Shown here piece after piece: positions 8,410 to 16,629 of a DNA stretch of 64,000 nt. Made by a program: the position numbers and the translations under genes. Source of the DNA: Arthrobacter sunyaminii. GTDB lineage: Bacteria; Actinomycetota; Actinomycetes; Actinomycetales; Micrococcaceae. The stretch lies in NCBI RefSeq assembly GCF_018866305.1, contig NZ_CP076456.1:1984001-2048000 (forward strand), read 5' to 3'. The notes under the pieces were generated by a model that saw only the letters and a program-made list of their open reading frames with translations, was not told the origin of the DNA and did no database searches. The first letter of the stretch is position 1, and every line of letters begins with the position of its first letter.

Positions 8410-9629
8410 TGACCGAAGCGGTAATTGTTTCTGCGGTACGTTCACCCATTGGCCGGGCCAACAAGGGTTCGCTGCGCGGGATGCGCGGTGACGACCTCGC
8501 CGCGCAGATGGTGCGGGCCGCCCTTGACGCCGTTCCCGGTCTCGACCCGGCCACCATCGATGACCTGATGATGGGCTGCGCCCAGCCGGCGGGGGAGCAG
8601 GGCTACAACATTGCCCGCATGGTGGCCATGCAGCTTGGCCTGGATTCCGTTCCGGGCACCACGGTGCACCGCTACTGTTCCTCATCCCTGCAGACCAGCA
8701 GGATGGCACTGCATGCGATCAAGGCCGGTGAGGGCGACGTGTTCATTTCAGCCGGCGTGGAGACTGTCTCGCGCTTCGGCTTCGGCAAGTCCGACGGCAT
8801 GCCGGACACCAAGAACCCGGCGTACTTTGACGGCATGGAGCGCACCAAGGCCATGGCCAAGGACCACGAAGCCCGCTGGAGTGATCCCCGCGAACGCGGA
8901 GAACACCCCGACATCTACATTGCCATGGGCGACACTGCCGAAAACGTGGCCCAGCTGCGCGGCGTCTCCCGCGAAGCGCAGGACGAGTGGGCGGTGCGAA
9001 GCCAGAACCTCGCCGAGGCCGCCGCAGCGCGCGGCTTCTGGAAGACCGACATCACCCCGGTTACCCTGTCCGACGGAACCGTAGTCTCCACTGATGACGG
9101 TCTGCGCGCCGGCGTCACGCTCGAGAAGCTCTCAACACTGCAGCCGGTGTTCCGCGAGCACGGCACCGTCACGGCTGCCAACTGCTGCCCGCTGAACGAC
9201 GGCGCCGCCGCCCTGGTCATCATGAGCGACCGCCGCGCCGCCGAACTGGGACTGACTCCGCTGGCCCGCATCGTTTCGACGGGTGTTGCAGCTATGACGC
9301 CGGAGCTGATGGGGCTGGGTCCCGTTGACGCCGTGGGCAGGGCGCTGGCCAATGCCAGAATGTCCATCGGCGACATGGACATCATGGAGCTCAATGAGGC
9401 TTTTGCCGCCCAGGTGCTGCCCTCCATCGACGACATCGGCATCGACCCGGACAAGGTGAACGTCAACGGCGGTGCCATCGCGCTGGGCCACCCCTTCGGC
9501 ATGACCGGGGCGCGCATGACCACGACGGCGATCCACGCACTGCAGGAGCGCGACGAACAGTTCGCCGTCGAAACCATGTGCGTGGCCGGCGGCCAGGGCA
9601 TGGCCATGATCCTGGAACGGCTGAGCTAG
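8409..9629 (+). CDS. Acetyl-CoA acyltransferase (thiolase), second copy in the cluster
   Basis: A 406-residue degradative thiolase. It has the acylated Cys90 in HRYCSSS, the GHPFGMTG His motif and the second catalytic Cys in MCVAGGQG near the C-terminus. It cleaves 3-ketoacyl-CoA with CoA. It resembles general FadA-type thiolases more than the FadA6-like protein at 21730-22881, so the two probably act at different steps: propionate side chain versus opened-ring products. The start at 8409 is set by TGATG coupling to the SDR before it and by family length (about 400). A strong hairpin terminator follows. Confidence 0.9.
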   Translation: MTEAVIVSAVRSPIGRANKGSLRGMRGDDLAAQMVRAALDAVPGLDPATIDDLMMGCAQPAGEQGYNIARMVAMQLGLDSVPGTTVHRYCSSSLQTSRMALHAIKAGEGDVFISAGVETVSRFGFGKSDGMPDTKNPAYFDGMERTKAMAKDHEARWSDPRERGEHPDIYIAMGDTAENVAQLRGVSREAQDEWAVRSQNLAEAAAARGFWKTDITPVTLSDGTVVSTDDGLRAGVTLEKLSTLQPVFREHGTVTAANCCPLNDGAAALVIMSDRRAAELGLTPLARIVSTGVAAMTPELMGLGPVDAVGRALANARMSIGDMDIMELNEAFAAQVLPSIDDIGIDPDKVNVNGGAIALGHPFGMTGARMTTTAIHALQERDEQFAVETMCVAGGQGMAMILERLS

Positions 9630-9662
9630 CCACTGCCGGCGCACAAACTCCAGTGTGCGCAC

Positions 9663-9700
9663 AAAAGGGCGGTTGCAGGATTCCCTGCAGCCGCCCTTTT
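9663..9700. terminator. Bidirectional intrinsic terminator
   Basis: AAAAGGGCGG pairs with CCGCCCTTTT, extended by TGCAGG/CCTGCA. The stem carries an A-run on one side and a T-run on the other, so it works in both directions. It separates the thiolase from the convergent fadD3 gene. Confidence 0.85.
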
Positions 9701-9734
9701 CATGTGTGCCGGTGATCCGGTCCGGCTTACCGGC

Positions 9735-11345
9735 TCACAGCTTTGACTTCAGCACCTTTCCGGTGCTGTTGCGCGGGAAATCATTGACGATGACGAAGCT
9801 GCGGGGCACTTTGTAATTCGCCAGCCGGGTCTTGCAGAACGCGGCCAGGTCATCAGCCGTCGGCATCGGATCGGCGTCGTGGAGCAGGGCAACGTAGGCC
9901 CTGCCCACTGAACCCATCCGCTCGTCGTCGACGCCTACCACGGCGGATTCGTTGACGGCGGGGTGCTGCCGCAGCACGTTTTCAATCTCGGCCGGATAGA
10001 CGTTGAAGCCGCCGACAATGAACATGTCCTTCAATCGATCAGTGATCTTCAGGCAGCCGTGCTCGTCCAGCCGGCCGATATCGCCGGTGTGGAACCAGCC
10101 CTGGGCGTCCACGGCATTGGCAGTGGCCTCGGGGTCATCGAAGTACCCCAGCATCACATTCTCGCCGCGGAGCAGGATTTCGCCGTCGTCACCGACAGGC
10201 ACATCGTTCCCGGCTGCATCGGCAACCCGGATCTCGACGCCGGCCACTGCCGGCCCCGTGGTCTGCTTGGCATGTTCCAGGGATTCACCGGGCCGGGACA
10301 GCGTTGCCACCACGCATTCGGTCATGCCGTACGCCTGCGCCACGGTGCGGAAACCGAGCACCTCCGACATGTCCCGGAAGAGTGTTTCCGGGGCCGTTGC
10401 GGCCCCGGCAATGGCGAAACGCAGGGATGAAGTGTCGTACCTCTTCAGGTCCGGATGGTTCAGCAGCGAGGTGAAGATGGTAGGCACGCCGGGCAGGACG
10501 CTGATGCGCTCTTTCTGGACCAGCTCCAGCAGTGCCGAAGCATCAAAGGTTTCCACCGGATAGATCGTGGCCCCGGCCAAAAGCGCGGCGATCACCCCCG
10601 CTTTATAGCCGAAACCGTGGAAGAACGGGTTGACGATGGCGTAGCGGTCCTCGGCGGACAGCTCAGCACCCGCTGCCCAGGCCCGGGCAACGCCCAGTGT
10701 CTGCCGATGCGCGCTCATGACCCCCTTGGGCAGGCCGGTGGTTCCGGAGGTGTACAGGATGTCGACGACGTCGTCGGGCTGCACGGCTGCAGCCGCCGCA
10801 TCGAAGCGCTCCTCCTCACCCGCGCCGTCGGCGAGGAAGGACTTCCAGCTGCTTTCGCCGGGCTCATCCGCCGTGCCGTCGAGCCGCACGACAAGCCGCA
10901 CCGAGGGCAGGCCCGGCACCGGCGCTGAAAGGGCCGGCTCTTCAGCACCGTCGCTGACGGCATCCACTGCTGCAGTGCGGAGCGTTTCCAGGGGCCGGCG
11001 GCCGAGGAAATCATCGGCAACCACCAGTACCGACGCGCCGGAGCGCCGCAGGATCATGGCAGCCTCATGGCCGGTGTAGCGGGTGTTCAGCGGCACCACC
11101 GCCGCTCCGACCGACTGTGCACCCAGCATGGCGAGAATGAAGTCCAGCCGGTTCGGGGCCCAGAGGCCCACCCTATCGCCCGGGCCCACACCGTGTGCCA
11201 GGTAGGCGCGCCCGGCCTCCGCGATGCGTTCGCTGAGTTCACCGTAGGAAACGGCAGTGTCTGCGGCCACGACGGCGGGGTGGTCGCCGAGCCGCGCCAT
11301 GTCGGCAAGCAGCTGGGGAATGGTCCGTGCGTCAGAGAGATGCAT
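9735..11345 (-). CDS. fadD3: HIP-CoA ligase FadD3 (acyl-CoA synthetase)
   Basis: A 536-residue AMP-forming ligase. The P-loop YTSGTTGLPKG is at 198-208, the adenylation motif GFNVYPAEIE follows later, and the catalytic Lys is in NSTGKVLKSKL at the C-terminus. Wide similarity to mycobacterial FadD3 is recognisable, for example WAPN..., VVPLNTRYT, AHRQ, NPFFH-FGYKAG and ITDRLKDM. FadD3 activates the propionate of HIP (the bicyclic C/D-ring remnant of steroids) and starts its breakdown. An AAAGGA Shine-Dalgarno lies 7 nt before the ATG. It is divergent from kstR2, with an operator between them. Confidence 0.9.
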   Translation of the reverse strand: MHLSDARTIPQLLADMARLGDHPAVVAADTAVSYGELSERIAEAGRAYLAHGVGPGDRVGLWAPNRLDFILAMLGAQSVGAAVVPLNTRYTGHEAAMILRRSGASVLVVADDFLGRRPLETLRTAAVDAVSDGAEEPALSAPVPGLPSVRLVVRLDGTADEPGESSWKSFLADGAGEEERFDAAAAAVQPDDVVDILYTSGTTGLPKGVMSAHRQTLGVARAWAAGAELSAEDRYAIVNPFFHGFGYKAGVIAALLAGATIYPVETFDASALLELVQKERISVLPGVPTIFTSLLNHPDLKRYDTSSLRFAIAGAATAPETLFRDMSEVLGFRTVAQAYGMTECVVATLSRPGESLEHAKQTTGPAVAGVEIRVADAAGNDVPVGDDGEILLRGENVMLGYFDDPEATANAVDAQGWFHTGDIGRLDEHGCLKITDRLKDMFIVGGFNVYPAEIENVLRQHPAVNESAVVGVDDERMGSVGRAYVALLHDADPMPTADDLAAFCKTRLANYKVPRSFVIVNDFPRNSTGKVLKSKL

Positions 11346-11422
11346 CGAGGAATCCTTTCATTCCATGTGACAAAAAACGCAATGGCGCGGCTAATACAGT
11401 AACGTGCCTAAAATGCGGGAGA

Positions 11423-11440
11423 ATTGAGCAAATGCTTGGG
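11423..11440. promoter_or_regulatory. KstR2-like operator, site 4 (fadD3/kstR2 intergenic)
   Basis: ATTGAGCAAATGCTTGGG matches the cluster dyad with a weaker left arm. Its 14-bp core (11427-11440) matches the KstR2 core at 8 of 10 positions. It lies 25 bp before the regulator gene, as expected for autoregulation, and also faces fadD3. Confidence 0.6.
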
Positions 11441-11464
11441 TGAATTCGTATATAAGGAGAAATG

Positions 11465-12082
11465 ATGGCAACGCGCAAGAAACCGGAATCAGCAGCCAGT
11501 GAGCAGGGTTCCGACCGGCGGGAACAGCTACTGGCCATTGCCGCCCACCTGATAGCCACCCGCGGATACTCCGCGACGACGGTGCGTGACATTGCCGATG
11601 AAGCGGGCATCCTCTCGGGCAGCCTCTACCATCACTTCTCCTCCAAGGAAGCGATCCTGGAGGAAATCCTGCGGTCCTTCCAGGGTGGACTGCGGCAGCG
11701 GTCGGAGGAGATTGCCGCTGCCGGCGGCGGGCCGCGGCATGTCTTTGACGAACTCGTCCGGACTGCCTTTGTCACCATCGAGAAACAACCGGACGCCGTT
11801 GGCATTTACCAGAATGAGGCGGCGTTTCTGGCCAACATTCCAGGCTTCGAGTTTGTGGCCGAGGAAGGCGCCCGCATTGAATCGATCTGGCTCAGCGTGA
11901 TCCAGGAGGGCCAGCGCGAGGGTGTTTTCCGCGCCGACCTTGACTCGGCAATTACCTACCGCTTCATTCGTGACGCCGTCTGGTCCACGGTGCGCTGGTT
12001 CCGCCCGGGCGGCCGGCACTCCGCCGAGAGTGCCGGCCGCCACTTCCTTGAGCTGATCCACTCAGGCCTCCTGCAGGACTGA
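11465..12082 (+). CDS. kstR2: TetR-family regulator KstR2-like
   Basis: A protein of 205 residues from this start. ATG codons occur at 11462 and 11465; AAGGAG ends at 11459, so 11465 has the better spacing (5 nt). The helix-turn-helix TVRDIADEAGILSGSLYHHFSSKE and the C-terminal YRFIRDAVWSTVRWFRPGG are near-diagnostic of KstR2, the repressor of HIP catabolism, whose inducer is HIP-CoA. It lies beside fadD3, which makes that inducer. Eight dyads in the cluster fit its known recognition core. It is very probably the master regulator of this region. Confidence 0.92.
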   Translation: MATRKKPESAASEQGSDRREQLLAIAAHLIATRGYSATTVRDIADEAGILSGSLYHHFSSKEAILEEILRSFQGGLRQRSEEIAAAGGGPRHVFDELVRTAFVTIEKQPDAVGIYQNEAAFLANIPGFEFVAEEGARIESIWLSVIQEGQREGVFRADLDSAITYRFIRDAVWSTVRWFRPGGRHSAESAGRHFLELIHSGLLQD

Positions 12083-12090
12083 TCCGTTCA

Positions 12091-12128
12091 GGAGCCGGTC
12101 TAGTTCGGGACTTCCCGGGACCGGCTCC
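12091..12128. terminator. Hairpin between convergent kstR2 and ipdB-like genes
   Basis: GGAGCCGGTC pairs with GACCGGCTCC, with an inner CGGGA/TCCCG stem. It overlaps the last codons and stop of the ipdB-like gene. There is no clear T-run, so its strength as an intrinsic terminator is uncertain. Confidence 0.5.
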
Positions 12129-12858
12129 CGCGCGGATCCAGCACCTCGCGGATGAGGTGCAGCTCCTCGTCCGTGGGAACGCGGGTAAGCGGAGCACCCT
12201 CCACCTCCAGCGCGAAGCCGGTGTTGTCGATGATCTCCTGGGGATCAACCCCGGGATGGATGGAGAGCACCGTGACACGGCCGTCGTCGTCGTAGCCCAG
12301 GACAGCAAGATTGGTGACGATCACGCCCAGGTGGTGGAACCGCATGGAGGTGCCGGCCGCACGCGCACGGTCGTTGCCAACGCCTGAGACCATGTCCACG
12401 GACTCGACGAACAGGCGGGCGCTGTGCCGGGACACCCAGTAGTCCACCCGGTGGTTGGCGGTGTTGCCCGGAGCTCCCCGCACGCCGATGAGCTGGCGCT
12501 TGGGCTTGTTCCAGTCGCCGATCAGCGAGATGTTCTGGTTTCCGTAGCGGTCAATCTGGCTGGCGCCCATCATGCTCTGCCGGCGGCCGCTGGCCACGAT
12601 GTCAAAGATGCGGCGGAACGGCGCCCAACCTTCGATGGTCCCGCCGCCGGCAGCCGTTTTGCCCAGCGGCGGCGGCTCGCTCATCATGAAGGCTTCCCCG
12701 TCGCTGAGGACCAGGTCGGGGGAGTGGGTGAGCTTGGCGAGCCTGGCACCGATGGTCGGAATCGTGCCCACGGCGTGCGCGAGGATCTCGCCGGACTCAC
12801 GGTAGGTGTCTGAGCACGCCGCGATGCAGATTTCGGCGGTGGTGGCGTCTGCGGTCAT
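12100..12858 (-). CDS. IpdB-like CoA-transferase-fold subunit, first copy
   Basis: A 252-residue protein of the CoA-transferase family I beta fold. Landmarks shared with IpdB are SDTYRESGEILAHAVGTIPTIGARLAKLTHSPDLVLSDGEA at the start, MMGASQIDRYGNQN in the middle and VTVLSIHPGVDPQEI late. IpdAB hydrolyses the last steroid ring of COCHEA-CoA. Its ATG overlaps the TAA of the IpdA-like gene by one base (TAATG). The canonical echA20-ipdA-ipdB-ipdC run is elsewhere (23.7-27.1 kb), so this pair is a paralogue. No gene symbol is given because its exact substrate is open. Confidence 0.85.
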   Translation of the reverse strand: MTADATTAEICIAACSDTYRESGEILAHAVGTIPTIGARLAKLTHSPDLVLSDGEAFMMSEPPPLGKTAAGGGTIEGWAPFRRIFDIVASGRRQSMMGASQIDRYGNQNISLIGDWNKPKRQLIGVRGAPGNTANHRVDYWVSRHSARLFVESVDMVSGVGNDRARAAGTSMRFHHLGVIVTNLAVLGYDDDGRVTVLSIHPGVDPQEIIDNTGFALEVEGAPLTRVPTDEELHLIREVLDPRGSRSREVPN

Positions 12859-13724
12859 TACTTCTTCTCCTGTACTGCGTGGAAGCGGGCAACCGCCTCG
12901 TGGTAGCCGGCTTCGTCGCCGCCGAGGAACTCGGCGACAAAGGCGCGCCAGCTTTCGGGGTCTTTGGCGGAGGCGGCGTAGTGCTTCTGGAATGCCTCGT
13001 CGCGGCCGTAGTCCGGCTCGCAGGTGGTGAAGTGAGCACCGCGCGGGGTCTCAATGACACCGGTGACGTACATGCGGCTGAGCATCAGGGTGTGGAACGA
13101 GCCTTCGTCCAGCAGGTCTTCCGTTTCCACGATCCGCTCCGTGGTGACGAAGGTGCGCGCTGCCGCCATGGCGAACAGGTCATCAAAGTACGGATCCGGG
13201 CCGAGGAACTGCGCGTTGCCTCCGCTGTCCGAGCGGTTCACATGGATCAGGGCCACGTCGAGCGGGGTCGCCGGCACCGCAACATACTCGTCATCGGAGT
13301 AGGGGGATGCCACGGTCTTCAGATGCGGATTCGCGGCCATGACGTCGGACCCGATGCCTGCCAGCGTGGGCAGGAAGGACAGCCGCGAGGCTGCGGCGCG
13401 CAGTCCGGTGACAAACATGCCTTCGTCATACTCGTTGATCTCCAGCTCGCCGCGTTCCCGTGCTGCGGTAAACAGGGGATCCAGGGCAATGCTGTCCAGC
13501 GAGACGAAGCCGTAGATGAGCTTGCGGACCTTGCCCGCGGCAACCAGCAGGCCGACGTCGGGGCCGCCGAAGGCGACAACGGTCAGGTCGGTCACGTCGC
13601 TGCGCAGCAGTTCGCGGACCGCCGCCATGGGCTTGCGCCGCGATCCCCACCCTCCGATGCCAATGGTCATTCCTGACTCAATGGACGAAACCGCCTCACT
13701 AAGTCCAATCCTCTTGTCGGGCAT
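12858..13724 (-). CDS. IpdA-like CoA-transferase-fold subunit, first copy
   Basis: A 288-residue alpha-type subunit. It shares GMTIGIGGWGSRRKPMA, VVAFGGPDVG, GF-LDSIA and LGPDPYFDDLFAMAA with the second copy at 25508-26362. An Asp-Glu pair at residues 100-101 is kept in both copies and lies where IpdA relatives carry a functional Glu (inferred by position). GAGGACCGG precedes the ATG. It forms an operon with the IpdB-like gene and is divergent from an SDR gene, with a KstR2-like operator between. The two copies differ in about half of their residues by eye, so they are old or separately acquired paralogues. Confidence 0.85.
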   Translation of the reverse strand: MPDKRIGLSEAVSSIESGMTIGIGGWGSRRKPMAAVRELLRSDVTDLTVVAFGGPDVGLLVAAGKVRKLIYGFVSLDSIALDPLFTAARERGELEINEYDEGMFVTGLRAAASRLSFLPTLAGIGSDVMAANPHLKTVASPYSDDEYVAVPATPLDVALIHVNRSDSGGNAQFLGPDPYFDDLFAMAAARTFVTTERIVETEDLLDEGSFHTLMLSRMYVTGVIETPRGAHFTTCEPDYGRDEAFQKHYAASAKDPESWRAFVAEFLGGDEAGYHEAVARFHAVQEKK

Positions 13725-13753
13725 CCGGTCCTCATTTCCCGCATCATTGCGAA

Positions 13754-13771
13754 ACCTAGCGCTTGTTTGGT
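13754..13771. promoter_or_regulatory. KstR2-like operator, site 5
   Basis: ACCTAGCGCTTGTTTGGT matches the cluster dyad. The 14 bases 13754-13767 match the KstR2 core at 9 of 10 positions. It lies 30 bp before the IpdA-like gene on one side and 75 bp before the SDR start on the other. Confidence 0.65.
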
Positions 13772-13845
13772 AGCTAGACTAGCATGACCCCATGGCGCCG
13801 TACCGGTGCCGCGCACAAGACAAACCAACGTCGCGGAGGACAGGC

Positions 13846-14580
13846 ATGGGGCAGAGCAGGGGCGGGCACATTATTGTGACCGGGGGCGCCAGCGGGATCG
13901 GTGCAGCCGCCGTCGAGCAGCTTGCCGGGCGCTGCGCCCGCGTCACGGTATTCGACCTGCAGGATCCGGTGGCCGGGAGCCGGCCCGAAAACGTGGACTA
14001 CATGGCGATCGATGTGTCGGAGGAGCCCGCCGTGGCGGAGGCAATCGCCCGTGCCCGGACGCGCGGCGGCGTCGTCACCGGGTTGGTGACCTGTCACGGC
14101 ATCCGCGGCGCTTTCCTGCCCGCGGTGGACCTGGATGTGGAGCACACACGCAGGGTCCTGGACGTGCATGTGCTCGGTACGCTCGTGGTTAGCCGCGCGG
14201 TGGTGCAACAGCTCGCGGGGACTCCGGCGTCAATCGTGACGGTCTCATCCACAACGGCGTACGGCGGATGGGAGAAACAGGCTGACTACGGTGTTGCCAA
14301 GGCGGCCGTCCGGCAGCTCACCGAGAATCTGGCCATCGAATGGGCGCCGGGCGGTGTTCGGGTCAATTCAGTGGCTCCCGGGCATACCCTCACGCCCATG
14401 GTGCAGGAAATGCTCGACGGCGGTTACGACGCCGGTTCCGTTTTCGCCCGAACACCCCTGGGGCGCTTCGCGACGCCGCAGGAGGTGGCGGACTGCATTG
14501 TCTTCCTCCTTCTGGACGCAACCTTCGTGACCGGCCAGTGCCTTGCTGTTGATGGCGGCTGGACAGCCGTTGGAAAGTGA
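13846..14580 (+). CDS. Short-chain dehydrogenase/reductase
   Basis: A 244-residue classical SDR. The start at 13846 is chosen because GGAGGA lies 5 nt upstream and the protein then begins MGQSRGGHIIVTGGASGIG, the normal SDR beginning; an upstream in-frame ATG at 13792 would add 18 unlike residues. It has Ser in VSSTT, YGVAK, and AVDGGWT at the C-terminus. The NNAG motif is replaced by a TCHG-like stretch. It is followed after 68 bp by another SDR in the same direction. The role in ring or side-chain redox steps is inferred from the cluster only. Confidence 0.85.
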   Translation: MGQSRGGHIIVTGGASGIGAAAVEQLAGRCARVTVFDLQDPVAGSRPENVDYMAIDVSEEPAVAEAIARARTRGGVVTGLVTCHGIRGAFLPAVDLDVEHTRRVLDVHVLGTLVVSRAVVQQLAGTPASIVTVSSTTAYGGWEKQADYGVAKAAVRQLTENLAIEWAPGGVRVNSVAPGHTLTPMVQEMLDGGYDAGSVFARTPLGRFATPQEVADCIVFLLLDATFVTGQCLAVDGGWTAVGK

Positions 14581-14648
14581 AACCCGACAGTACGAACAAT
14601 ACGAACAAGCCGATTTGTTGATGCACGCCAAACCAGTGAAGGACTTCC

Positions 14649-15395
14649 ATGAACGCAGTTGAACCGGTTATCTCCCTGGACGGAAAAGTCGTGCTGCTCA
14701 CGGGCGCTGCGGGCGGACAGGGCCGCGCGCACGCGGCTCTGCTTCACCGTCTGGGTGCGCGCCTCGTGCTGACCGATGTGGACGCCGACGGGGTTTCGGC
14801 CCTGGCCCGGACCTTCGAATCCAACGCGCTTGGCCTTCGGCACGACGCATCCTCACCGGAAGACTGGACCCGGGTGGTGGACGCGGCAGTGTCTGCGTTC
14901 GGCCGGGTGGACGTCCTGGTGAACAATGCGGGCTATTGTCCGGTTGCTCCGCTGGCGGAAACGAGCGAGGACATCATCCGACGCGCCATCGACATCAACC
15001 TGATCGGCCCCATCCTTGGCATGCAGGCAGTTCTTCCCGCCATGCGCGGGGCCGGCGGGTCGATTATCAACATCGCGTCGACGGCCGGCGTCGCCGGTTA
15101 TGCCAACCGCGTGCCGTACTCCGCGTCCAAGTGGGGGCTGCGCGGGGCCAGTCGGTCAGCGGCCAGGGAATACGGCCCGTACGGCATCAGGGTCAATACG
15201 GTGTGCCCCGGTGCCGTGGACACCCCGATGATCACCGAGGAGACCCGTGCCGGCACCGGATTCATAGCTACGCTTCCGATTCCCCGGGCCGGGCGGCCCG
15301 GGGAAATCTCAACGATGGTGGCTTTTCTCGCCAGTGACGCCGCCAGCTACTGCACCGGCCAGGACTTCATTGTGGACGGCGGGGTTACGGCGTAG
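14649..15395 (+). CDS. Short-chain dehydrogenase/reductase, hydroxysteroid-dehydrogenase-like
   Basis: A 248-residue classical SDR. It has TGAAGGQGRAHA at the cofactor loop, NNAGY, a Ser in IASTAG, YSASK and the closing FIVDGGVTA. The GQGRAHA loop and overall pattern are like 3-alpha/20-beta-hydroxysteroid dehydrogenases of actinobacteria. An AAGGA lies before the ATG. It ends 3 bp from the convergent acyl-CoA dehydrogenase gene, leaving no room for a terminator. The substrate is inferred to be a hydroxylated intermediate of the steroid remnant. Confidence 0.85.
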   Translation: MNAVEPVISLDGKVVLLTGAAGGQGRAHAALLHRLGARLVLTDVDADGVSALARTFESNALGLRHDASSPEDWTRVVDAAVSAFGRVDVLVNNAGYCPVAPLAETSEDIIRRAIDINLIGPILGMQAVLPAMRGAGGSIINIASTAGVAGYANRVPYSASKWGLRGASRSAAREYGPYGIRVNTVCPGAVDTPMITEETRAGTGFIATLPIPRAGRPGEISTMVAFLASDAASYCTGQDFIVDGGVTA

Positions 15396-15398
15396 GGC

Positions 15399-16574
15399 TC
15401 ACAGCGTAGCGAGAGCTTCCTGCCTCCGGCGGGGCTCGGCGCCGGCCGCGGGCGCGGGGATGATTCCCAGCAGCCCTCCCAGCCGGCGCCGGTGCTCGCG
15501 CGCAGACCCGAAGAGCTGGCTCGTGGAATGTGCCCGCTTGAAGACCAGCTGGGCGTCATGCTCCCACGTGATCGCGATTCCGCCGTGAATCTGCACAGTT
15601 TCAGCGGCCACCTTGTCGAGGGCGTCTGCGCACCACGCAGCGGCTGACGCCGCGCGTTCCGGCAGGTCCGCAGCATTGGTTCCGGCCGACCAGGCCGCGG
15701 CCCAGGCAGTGGTGCGCGCCGTTTCCACCTGCACGAGCATGTCGGCCATCCGGTGCTTAAGGGCCTGGAAGGAGCCGATTGCCCGGCCAAACTGCACGCG
15801 CTGCTTGGAGTATTCAACGCTCATGTCCAGCCCGCGCTGCGCGGTTCCCACCTGCAGGCAGCTCACCGCTACGGCGGCGATGTCGCGGATTCTCTCCAGC
15901 GACCTTTCGGCGTCCAGCTGAAGCGCGCGGGCCGGAACCCGGTTGAAGGTCAGTGTCGCGAACCGGATGGTGGTGTCAACGGCCGGGGTGTTCACCCGCT
16001 GGACCGCGGCGGCGTCCAGAACCTCGAACAGACCCACACCCTCCGGCGTAGACGCGACGGCAATGACCGTGTCGGCGGTAACGCCGTCGAGCACCAGGGT
16101 TGCCGCTCCATCCAGGGTCCACTGCTCGGGCCCCTGTTCGCCCGGCGTGGCGGTGATGCCGGAACCGGTGGTGCTCCAGGCGCCGCGTTCATCCGCCCAG
16201 GCCAGGGTCGCAATGCTGCTTCCCTCGGCAATCCCGGGCAGCAGGCGTTCACGCGGCTCCTCTTCGGCCGACTCCAGGATGGCGGATGCTCCCAGTACTG
16301 CTGAGGCCAGCAGGGGACTGGGGGACAGCTGGTAACCGAGTGCTTCCAGGACCAGGCCGGTTTCAAACCAGGTGAATCCGGCCCCGCCGTATTCTTCGGG
16401 AATGGCGAGGGAAGCCACGCCCACCTCTTCAGCCAAGGTGCGCCAAAGATCCGTGTCGTAGCCGACCACAGAGGCCGCTGCACTGCGCACGGCAGCGGAG
16501 GCGGCATGGCGGTTGAGCACTGCGCGCAGGGTCTTGACGAGCTCGTTCTGCTCGTCGGTCAGTGAGAAGTCCAT
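15399..16574 (-). CDS. Acyl-CoA dehydrogenase family subunit
   Basis: A 391-residue ACAD-fold protein. The N-terminal helical domain begins MDFSLTDEQNELVKTL. The C-terminal domain has YSKQRVQFGRAIGSFQALKHRMADM and IHGGIAITWEHDAQLVFKRAHS. The end lacks the usual Y-E-G-T and EIQR motifs of self-sufficient ACADs and is Arg-rich. This fits a partner subunit in a heteromeric steroid ACAD, as known for FadE pairs in mycobacteria. It lies downstream of two other ACAD genes and is probably in their operon. A three-copy 15-bp repeat fills the gap before it. Confidence 0.85.
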   Translation of the reverse strand: MDFSLTDEQNELVKTLRAVLNRHAASAAVRSAAASVVGYDTDLWRTLAEEVGVASLAIPEEYGGAGFTWFETGLVLEALGYQLSPSPLLASAVLGASAILESAEEEPRERLLPGIAEGSSIATLAWADERGAWSTTGSGITATPGEQGPEQWTLDGAATLVLDGVTADTVIAVASTPEGVGLFEVLDAAAVQRVNTPAVDTTIRFATLTFNRVPARALQLDAERSLERIRDIAAVAVSCLQVGTAQRGLDMSVEYSKQRVQFGRAIGSFQALKHRMADMLVQVETARTTAWAAAWSAGTNAADLPERAASAAAWCADALDKVAAETVQIHGGIAITWEHDAQLVFKRAHSTSQLFGSAREHRRRLGGLLGIIPAPAAGAEPRRRQEALATL

Positions 16575-16584
16575 GGTGTCCTCA

Positions 16585-16629
16585 GGTGTGGAAGGTCGAG
16601 GTGTGGAAGGTCAACGTGTGGAAGGTCAA
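16585..16629. repeat. Three tandem copies of a 15-bp repeat
   Basis: The units at 16585-16599, 16600-16614 and 16615-16629 read GGTGTGGAAGGTCGA, GGTGTGGAAGGTCAA and CGTGTGGAAGGTCAA. They fill most of the gap between two ACAD genes. The last unit includes the stop codon of the upstream gene (16626-16628). Confidence 0.9.

Noticed and set aside
12091..12128. Hairpin read as a KstR2-like site
   Set aside because: It has no CAAG/CTTG half-sites and overlaps coding sequence ends. It fits a transcription end better.
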